Shown here in pieces: positions 1 to 5,000 of a stretch of 5,630 bases of DNA (its first letter is position 1; every line of letters begins with the position of its first letter). The notes beneath the pieces are model-generated. The model did not search any database. It saw only the letters and a program-made list of their open reading frames with translations, and was not told the DNA's origin. The stretch is from positions 1-5,630 of the forward strand of contig JAHDYN010000148.1 in NCBI GenBank assembly GCA_023383735.1. The letters run 5' to 3'. The stretch comes from Gammaproteobacteria bacterium (GTDB taxonomy: Bacteria > Pseudomonadota > Gammaproteobacteria > Steroidobacterales > GCA-2729495). The position numbers and the translations under genes are program-made.

Positions 1-52
1 GGCTCCTTTAGCAGTGGCCGGAATACCACTTCGGTAGAGATAGCTTGCTGAA

Positions 53-70
53 TTATCGTTGCAACGGTAA
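53..70. repeat. 18-bp operator-like inverted repeat
   Basis: TTATCGTTGCAACGGTAA is an 18-bp inverted repeat with a perfect 10-bp core, CGTTGCAACG, at 57-66 and one mismatched pair (positions 56 and 67). It lies in the A+T-richer part of the upstream region. Size and symmetry suit a dimeric helix-turn-helix repressor or activator. I do not recognise the binding motif of a specific family: LacI-type operators usually have CG rather than GC at the centre. A function is inferred only from symmetry and position. Confidence 0.4.
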
Positions 71-91
71 ATGACCCAGATCAATCGATAC

Positions 92-107
92 TAGGTAATT
101 ACACCTA
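92..107. repeat. Short inverted repeat TAGGT-N6-ACCTA
   Basis: TAGGT at 92-96 and ACCTA at 103-107 form a 5-bp inverted repeat around AATTAC. It lies 21 bases after the 18-bp palindrome at 53-70 and overlaps the -10-like TATGAT (106-111). It could be half of a two-site operator. It is not a NarL 7-2-7 site: the arms point the wrong way and the heptamer mismatches. Five-base arms can occur by chance. Confidence 0.25.
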
Positions 108-149
108 TGATCACCGCAGCAATCAGGGCTTCTAATGGAAACGCTTGAA

Positions 150-163
150 GGGAGCGCGCTCCC
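150..163. repeat. Perfect 14-bp G+C palindrome
   Basis: GGGAGCGCGCTCCC is a perfect 14-bp palindrome. As RNA it would form a 5-bp stem, GGGAG/CTCCC, closed by a CGCG loop. No T run follows on either strand, so it is not a standard intrinsic terminator. It may be a protein-binding site or a structured part of the leader of the MORN transcript. The role is unknown. Confidence 0.35.
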
Positions 164-256
164 CACGCTGCTCTCCGCCGCGCAGGATACATGAGCCGCG
201 CAGACAATTCCTTGTCAATCCAATCCCGGCGCAGTAATTTGCAGGGAAATTGATAC

Positions 257-278
257 CCGCCGATGGCGGCGCGGTTTT
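257..278 (+). other. Leader hairpin followed by a short T run
   Basis: CCGCC (257-261) and GGCGG (265-269) pair around a GAT loop, and a TTTT run follows at 275-278 after a GCGCGG-type spacer. This is a weak terminator- or attenuator-like shape about 27 bases before the start codon at 306. The T run is short and separated from the stem by five bases, so efficient termination is unlikely. It may simply be leader structure. Confidence 0.2.
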
Positions 279-305
279 GCCGGACAGCAAGGTCAACCCC
301 ACAGC

Positions 306-1013
306 ATGAAGACCAAGATACTTTCGTGGCTCAAGACTCCTGCGGAGGAGGAAACCGCCGACAGCACTCAGGGCGCCATGCCCGGCGATCAGCCTGACGC
401 GCCTTCCGGGGGACCCGTTGAAGCGCCGCCGGATGGCCCGCAGGAGTGGCTGCACAGCAACGGTCAGCCTCGCGAGCGGCAAAGCTACAGGAACGGTGTC
501 AAGGACGGACCCTGGGAGATGTTCCACGCGAACGGGCAACTGCGTTCAACAGGCAACTACCGGGACGGGCTGCGCAACGGTCCGTTTGAGGTCTACTACA
601 GCAACGGACAGCTGCGCTCCAGAGGCACGCACAGCGAGGACAAGCGCAGCGGAGCTTATGTTTCGCACTACGAGAACGGTCAGCCCGACTCGCGAGGCAG
701 CTTCCGAGACGGCAACAAGGAAGGCCTGTGGGAGTGGTTTTACGCCAACGGCCAGCTCAGGCAAAAAGGCGTTTACAGGGACGATGTCCTTGATGGCCCC
801 CTCGAATCATTTTTTGAAAGCGGCCAGCTCAAAGCCACCGAACACTATACGGACGGCAAGCAGAACGGCCCTTATGTGACCTACCATGAAAACGGCCAGG
901 TACTCGGGCGCGGGCAGTTCTGGAATGGCCTGCCGGACGGCGACTACGAGCTGTTTCAGAAGGACGGCAGTCTCCGGGAATCCGGCACCTACAAACGGGG
1001 GGTCCGCAAGTAA
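306..1013 (+). CDS. MORN_2/YwqK-family repeat protein, 8 repeats
   Basis: This gene encodes a 235-residue protein of unknown function. Residues 1-42 form a non-repeat head: a short amphipathic start (MKTKILSWLK) and then a linker rich in Pro, Gly, Asp and Glu. Residues 43-234 are eight ungapped copies of a 24-residue unit beginning [DNSE]G, with an aromatic cluster, a central N/SGQ or DGS turn and a terminal [DN]G turn; one Lys follows. This is the MORN_2 repeat (Pfam PF07661) pattern, each unit expected to form a beta-hairpin. No signal peptide, membrane helix or enzyme motif is seen, so it is probably cytoplasmic or peripherally bound. Databases often call such proteins 'YwqK-family antitoxin' after a Bacillus protein, but no toxin gene adjoins it. 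The ATG at 306 has only a weak Shine-Dalgarno (AAGG, 289-292, 13 bases away). An ATG at 378 would keep all repeats but has no better ribosome site. It is probably co-transcribed with the next gene. Confidence 0.88.
   Translation: MKTKILSWLKTPAEEETADSTQGAMPGDQPDAPSGGPVEAPPDGPQEWLHSNGQPRERQSYRNGVKDGPWEMFHANGQLRSTGNYRDGLRNGPFEVYYSNGQLRSRGTHSEDKRSGAYVSHYENGQPDSRGSFRDGNKEGLWEWFYANGQLRQKGVYRDDVLDGPLESFFESGQLKATEHYTDGKQNGPYVTYHENGQVLGRGQFWNGLPDGDYELFQKDGSLRESGTYKRGVRK
432..1007 (+). repeat. Coding tandem repeat, 8 x 72 bp (24 residues each)
   Basis: Eight consecutive 72-bp units encode residues 43-234 of the first MORN protein. The strongest units read EMFHANGQLR, EVYYSNGQLR and EWFYANGQLR at the core. 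Unit 6 (ESFFESGQLK) and unit 8 (ELFQKDGSLR) are more diverged. All copies have exactly the same length. At DNA level the copies differ mostly at many positions, so this looks like an old protein repeat rather than a recent slippage array. Confidence 0.85.
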
Positions 1014-1016
1014 GGA
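1012..1016 (+). promoter_or_regulatory. Ribosome binding site overlapping upstream stop codon
   Basis: AAGGA starts inside the TAA stop (1011-1013) of the first MORN gene and lies 8 bases before the ATG at 1025. It is a good Shine-Dalgarno and supports that start. The overlap with the stop suggests that ribosomes ending the first gene can reload on the second, that is, translational coupling. Confidence 0.65.
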
Positions 1017-1024
1017 CTGGGGTC

Positions 1025-1585
1025 ATGGCAAGGTTAGGCTTTTACATCAAGCGCTTCTTCGCCCGCCTGAGGCGACCTGATGGCTTTGCCGAGTGGTACT
1101 ACCCGAACGGTCAGCTGGAGCACAAGGGCTGCTACCAGGACGGCAAGGAAACCGGCTACTGGGAATACTTCCGCGATAACGGCACGATGGAATTCCGCGG
1201 CACCTTCCGCAACGGCCTGCGCGACGGGCAGTGGGAGATCTTCCACCCGAATGGCCAGGTCATGGTGATCGGCCATTCCAGAGCCGGGCGACCCGAGGGG
1301 ATCTTCGAGCGATTCTCGGAAACCGGGGACCTCGTCGAAAGGTCAACCTACCGGGATGGCGAGCAGAACGGGCCCTGCGAGCGCTTTTATCCCGATGGCC
1401 AGGTGAGCGAGAAAGGCAGGTACGAGAACGGCAAGCCGGATGGTTACTGGGAGTACTACTATCCGGGCGGCCAGCTGATGAAGCGGGGCCGCTTCGTCAA
1501 TCGCGGCAAGTTTGGCCTGTGGGACTTCTTCGACGAGAACGGCCTGCTGCTCGAAAGCCGGAACTTCACGGAAAACAACCGTTAG
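1025..1585 (+). CDS. MORN_2/YwqK-family repeat protein, 7 repeats
   Basis: This gene encodes a 186-residue paralogue of the preceding protein, also of unknown function. The head is only 18 residues, MARLGFYIKRFFARLRRP. It is strongly basic, and hydrophobic residues L4, I8, F11/F12 and L15 spaced about a helical turn suggest an amphipathic helix that could touch membrane lipid or nucleic acid. Residues 19-186 are exactly seven ungapped 24-residue MORN_2 units, with cores such as EWYYPNGQLE, EIFHPNGQVM and EYYYPGGQLM. The last unit (DFFDENGLLL) is the most diverged and ends at the final residue. No signal peptide, transmembrane helix or catalytic motif is visible. The start is supported by AAGGA 8 bases upstream. 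The gene follows its paralogue by 11 bases, so the pair is almost certainly one transcription unit that arose by duplication. It converges on fdxA. The YwqK 'antitoxin' label is a family name only. Confidence 0.9.
   Translation: MARLGFYIKRFFARLRRPDGFAEWYYPNGQLEHKGCYQDGKETGYWEYFRDNGTMEFRGTFRNGLRDGQWEIFHPNGQVMVIGHSRAGRPEGIFERFSETGDLVERSTYRDGEQNGPCERFYPDGQVSEKGRYENGKPDGYWEYYYPGGQLMKRGRFVNRGKFGLWDFFDENGLLLESRNFTENNR
1079..1582 (+). repeat. Coding tandem repeat, 7 x 72 bp (24 residues each)
   Basis: Seven consecutive 72-bp units encode residues 19-186 of the second MORN protein, ending exactly at the last sense codon. Units share the aromatic core, the NGQ-type turn and the closing [DN]G turn. 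Units 4 (ERFSETGDLV) and 7 depart most from the pattern. The unit length is identical to that in the preceding gene, giving 15 same-length units over the two genes. Confidence 0.85.
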
Positions 1586-1594
1586 GGGCCGACT

Positions 1595-1620
1595 GCGCCG
1601 GGGTTCAGCGGCGCTATTTC
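1595..1620 (+). terminator. Possible intrinsic terminator after the MORN pair
   Basis: GCGCCG (1595-1600) and CGGCGC (1609-1614) form a perfect 6-bp stem around an 8-base loop, followed on the plus strand by TATTTC, a modest T-rich tail. It starts 10 bases after the stop of the second MORN gene. The right arm reaches into the fdxA stop codon (1614-1616). Read on the minus strand it has no T run, so it would serve only the plus-strand unit. The tail is weak, so termination may be partial. Confidence 0.4.
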
Positions 1621-1937
1621 TCCAGCAGTTTGAGCTTGTCCATCACCCCGTCCCACTCCTCGGCATCCGGCGGCGGGCTCTTGCTGGCCTTGATCTTCGG
1701 CCAGACTTCCGCGAGCCTGGCATTGAGCTGGATGAACGCCCGCTGGCTCCTCGGAACCGCCCTCTCCTCCATGATTGCGCCCACCGGGCAGGCCGGCACG
1801 CAATATATGCAGTCGATGCAGGCCTCCGGGTCGATGACCAGGAAGTTGGGGCCTTCGTGAAAGCAATCCGCCGGGCAGACCGCCGCGCAGCTCGTGTGCT
1901 TGCAGTTGATGCAGTTTTCGGTAACGACAAAGGGCAC
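1614..1937 (-). CDS. fdxA: 7Fe ferredoxin, FdxA type ([3Fe-4S] [4Fe-4S])
   Basis: This gene encodes a 107-residue soluble electron carrier, the normal length for proteobacterial FdxA and Azotobacter ferredoxin I. The N-terminus reads MPFVVTENC if the GTG is read as Met. The first motif is C9-x2-C12-x4-C17-x3-C21-P and the second is C40-x2-C43-x2-C46-x3-C50-P. By analogy with Azotobacter ferredoxin I, C9, C17 and C50 hold the 3Fe cluster and C21, C40, C43 and C46 hold the 4Fe cluster; C12 and C25 are spare. The family signatures EGPNFLVI (28-35), FIQLNARLAEVWP (68-80) and DAEEWDG (91-97) are present. The GTG at 1937-1935 is chosen because AGGGAG ends 8 bases before it and because it gives the family N-terminus. 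The GTG two codons upstream is only 2 bases from that site. The gene is divergent from nifJ, so its product is a likely electron acceptor or donor for that enzyme. It converges on the MORN pair. Confidence 0.93.
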   Translation of the reverse strand: MPFVVTENCINCKHTSCAAVCPADCFHEGPNFLVIDPEACIDCIYCVPACPVGAIMEERAVPRSQRAFIQLNARLAEVWPKIKASKSPPPDAEEWDGVMDKLKLLEK

Positions 1938-2072
1938 GTTCACATCTCCCTGTGAGCGGCAGGCGGTGGAGCGGAATTCGCGGCATTTTATACGCAGGAG
2001 ACAGCCGCCCGCATACCCGGCGGCCGGAACGTGCAACAATTCTCCGCCAGGCGAAAAGGGACCGGACACCTG
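1938..2072. promoter_or_regulatory. Divergent fdxA-nifJ intergenic region
   Basis: These 135 bases separate divergent fdxA and nifJ and must hold the promoters of both, unless nifJ is read from further away. On the minus strand GTATAAAATG (1993-1984) contains TATAAA, a 5-of-6 match to a -10 box for fdxA about 50 bases before its start, but no good -35 box is seen. GCCGCC (2004-2009) and GGCGGC (2019-2024) form a perfect 6-bp inverted repeat around nine bases, with no T run. It could be an operator placed to act on both genes, or a leader hairpin of nifJ. No FNR-type TTGAT-N4-ATCAA site and no clear sigma-54 site is seen. Confidence 0.45.
1946..1951 (-). promoter_or_regulatory. Ribosome binding site deciding the fdxA start
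   Basis: AGGGAG on the minus strand lies 8 bases before the GTG at 1937-1935 and only 2 bases before the in-frame GTG at 1943-1941. An ATG at 1945-1943 is in another frame. The spacing selects the GTG that gives the usual FdxA N-terminus. Confidence 0.6.
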
Positions 2073-5000
2073 ATGATCACCACTGACGGCAATTCAGCCT
2101 GCGCAACGATTGCCCACAAGCTCAGCGAAGTGCTGGCCATTTACCCGATCACGCCGTCCTCGCCGATGGGTGATCTCGTGGACACCTGGTCCGGAAAGTC
2201 GCGCCCCAACCTCTGGGGTGCGGTACCGCAGGTGATCGAAATGCAGAGCGAGGCCGGCGCTGCCGGCACGGTGCACGGCGCCCTGCAGCGCGGGGCGCTG
2301 GCCACGACCTTCACCTCGTCGCAGGGGCTGCTGCTGATGATCCCCAACATGTACAAGATCGCCGGCGAGCTGCTGCCGGCGGTTTTCCATGTTGCCGCCC
2401 GCACCGTCGCCACCCATGCCCTGTCGATCTTCGGCGATCACAGCGACGTGATGGCCTGCCGCAGCACCGGCTTTGCCATGCTGTGCGCCAACTCCGTCCA
2501 GGAGGTGCAGGACTTCGCGCTGATCAGCCACGCAGTCGCGCTCGAATCACGCGTGCCGGTGCTGCACTTCTTCGACGGCTTTCGCACCTCCCATGAGCTG
2601 GCAAAGATCGAGCCGCTCGACGATGACTGCATACGCCAGCTGGTCAGGGACGAGTGGCTGCAGGCGCACCGCCACCGCGGCCTGTCGCCGGACCAGCCGG
2701 TGATGCGCGGCACGGCGCAGAATCCGGACGTCTATTTCCAGTCGCGCGAGGCCGTCAATCCGTACTACGCGCGCTTTCCGCAGATCGTGCTCGATGCCAT
2801 GGCGCGCCTGGCCGGGCACACCGGGCGGCGTTACCAGCTCTTCGATTACGTCGGCGCACCGGACGCCGACCGGGTCATCGTGATGATGGGTTCGGGTGCC
2901 GAGACCGCCCACCAGACCATTGAAGACCTCAATGCAACGGGCGAAAAAGTCGGCCTGCTGAAAGTACGGCTGTTCCGGCCTTTTTCCGCGGAGCATCTGG
3001 TTGCAGCGCTGCCGCAGACCGTCCGGCATGTCGCCGTGCTCGACCGCACCAAGGAACCCGGCGCGGCTGGCGAGCCACTCTACCAGGACGTCCTCACTGC
3101 CTTTGCCGAGCACGTCTCGGCCGGGGGTGAGCGCTTTGGCGCCATGCCGCGCATCGTGGGCGGCCGATACGGCCTGGCCTCCAAGGAATTCACGCCGGGC
3201 ATGGTCAAGGCGGTGCTCGACAACCTGCAGGCAAAGCCGCCGAAGAACCACTTCACCGTGGGCATCCACGACGATGTGAGCCACTCAAGCCTGGCCTGGG
3301 ATGCGCATTTCGAAACCAGCGCCGACCGGAACCTGCATGCCGCGGTGTTTTACGGCCTGGGCAGCGATGGCACGGTCAGTGCAAACCAGAACACGATCAC
3401 GATCCTCGGCGAAGAAACCGGTTACCACGCGCAGGGCCATTTCGTCTTCGATTCGAAGAAGTCCGGCGCGGTCACGGTCTCCCATCTGCGCTTTGGCAAC
3501 ATGCCGATCCGCTCGACCTATGCCATCGGCGACAGCCAGGCGGAATTCATCGCCTGTCACCAGAGCACTTTCCTGGAAAACTACGACCTGCTCGACAAGG
3601 CCCGGACTGGCGCGACCTTCCTCCTGAATGCGCCGTGGCCCCTCGACAAGGTCTGGGACCGGCTGCCACGGCATATCCAGGCCTACATCATCAGCAAGCA
3701 GCTCAAGGTCCATGTCATCGACGCCTACCGGGTGGCGCGTGAGGCGGGGCTGGGTCCGCGCATCAACACCATCATGCAGACCTGTTACTTCGCCCTGTCC
3801 GGACTGCTGCCCCAAGCCGATGCGGTCCGGCACATCAAGGCAATGGTCCAGCGCAGCTACCAGTTCAAGGGCGGCACGATCCTGGAAGCCAACGAGAAGG
3901 CCATCGACCAGGCACTCTCGCATCTGCAGCAACTGCCGGTGCCGGATCAGGTCAGTGCAAGCCATGAGCGGCGCAACCCGATTCCGGCCAGCGCGTCCAC
4001 CTTCGTGAAGGACGTCACCAGCAAGCTGATGGCCGGTCACGGCGACAGCGTGCCCGTCAGCCAGTTGCCGGTAGATGGCACCTGGCCGCTGGGTACCGCG
4101 GCCTACGAGAAGCGGCAGCTGGCCACCACACTGCCGGTACTCGAACCGGACCTGTGCATCCAGTGCGGCAAGTGCGCGTTCGTCTGCCCGCACAGCGCGA
4201 TCCGCAGCAAGGTCTTCGACCCGGCGCTCCTGGAAGGCGCACCGGAAGATTTCCGTCACGCCACGGTCGTGGGCACCGAGTTCAGGAAAGGCATGGCGAT
4301 CACCTACCAGGTGGCACCGGAGGACTGCACCAGCTGCACACTGTGCGTGGAGGTCTGCCCGGCCTGGGACAAGACCAACCGCAGCCGCAAGGCACTCAAC
4401 CTGCACCCGGTCGAGCCGATCCGCGAGCGGGAGAAAGCCAAGTGGGACTTCTTCCTGACACTGCCGGAATACGACCGGCGTGACATCCCCTGGGACACCA
4501 TCAAGGGCGCGGCAGTCGGCCAGCCGCTGTTCGAGTTCTCCAGCGCCTGCGTCGGTTGCGGCGAAACGCCGTACATACGCCTCGCCACCCAGTTGTTCGG
4601 CGACCGGATGATCATCGCCAATGCCACCGGCTGCTCATCCATCTACGGCGGCAATCTGCCCACCGCACCCTACACGACCAATCCGGAGGGACGCGGCCCG
4701 GCCTGGTGCAACTCGCTGTTTGAGGACAATGCCGAGTTCGGACTGGGCATTCGCATCGGGCTCGACGAGCAGATCAGGCATGCGCACCAGCTCCTCGCCG
4801 GGCTGGCGACAGAGGTCGGCGAAGACCTGGCCAGGGCCATTCTCGATGCCGACCAGCAGGACGATGCGGGCATACACGCACAGCGCGAGCGGGTGGCAGA
4901 ACTCAGACCGCTGCTGGAAAAGCTCGACTCGCCGGCGGCGCGCAACCTGCTCAGCATCGCCGATGCCCTGACCAGCAAGAGCGTCTGGCTCATCGGCGGC

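Larger units (their letters stand above)
1..305. promoter_or_regulatory. Non-coding region upstream of the MORN-repeat genes
   Basis: No convincing gene lies here. Frames entering from the left edge close quickly (for example a TGA at 49-51 and a TAG at 35-37 in two plus-strand frames), so no upstream gene tail is evident. The first 135 bases are visibly richer in A+T than the rest of the window, as expected of a regulatory region. The stretch holds four inverted repeats that are listed separately. TATGAT at 106-111 matches a sigma-70 -10 box at 5 of 6 positions, but no acceptable -35 box lies 16-18 bases upstream, so no promoter is claimed. The region probably contains the promoter of the tandem MORN pair because nothing else is available to drive it. 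That is an inference from layout. Confidence 0.5.

Noticed and set aside
135..253. Two tiny overlapping plus-strand frames: 19 codons from ATG 135 and 20 codons from ATG 191, joined by an ATGA overlap, with AGGG upstream of the first.
   Set aside because: The layout is curious but the peptides show no recognisable signal, hydrophobic or regulatory composition, and frames this short occur by chance. No independent support.
264..280. A TGGC...TTTTGC arrangement resembling a sigma-54 -24/-12 promoter before the first MORN gene.
   Set aside because: The GG and GC elements are 2 bases too far apart, and sigma-54 promoters tolerate no such change.
1..305. Search for tRNA, riboswitch or CRISPR structure in the upstream region.
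   Set aside because: No cloverleaf, conserved riboswitch core or spaced direct repeats were recognised by eye.
132..1276. Minus-strand and other-frame reading frames over the MORN genes (132-539, 546-764, 829-1026, 1034-1276, 418-879).
   Set aside because: They are shadows of the repeat coding. The periodic DNA produces repeated-looking peptides in every frame, without family features.
1231..1955. Plus-strand frames crossing the MORN 3' end and opposite fdxA (1231-1860 and 1512-1955).
   Set aside because: They overlap two well-supported genes and their translations match no family. FdxA with all cysteines in place is clearly the real gene on the other strand.
1614..2069. Extending the ferredoxin upstream to an ATG at 2069, giving 151 residues.
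   Set aside because: The extra N-terminal 44 residues match nothing in the family and would run to within four bases of the nifJ start. The internal GTG has a well-spaced ribosome site and gives the normal 107-residue length.
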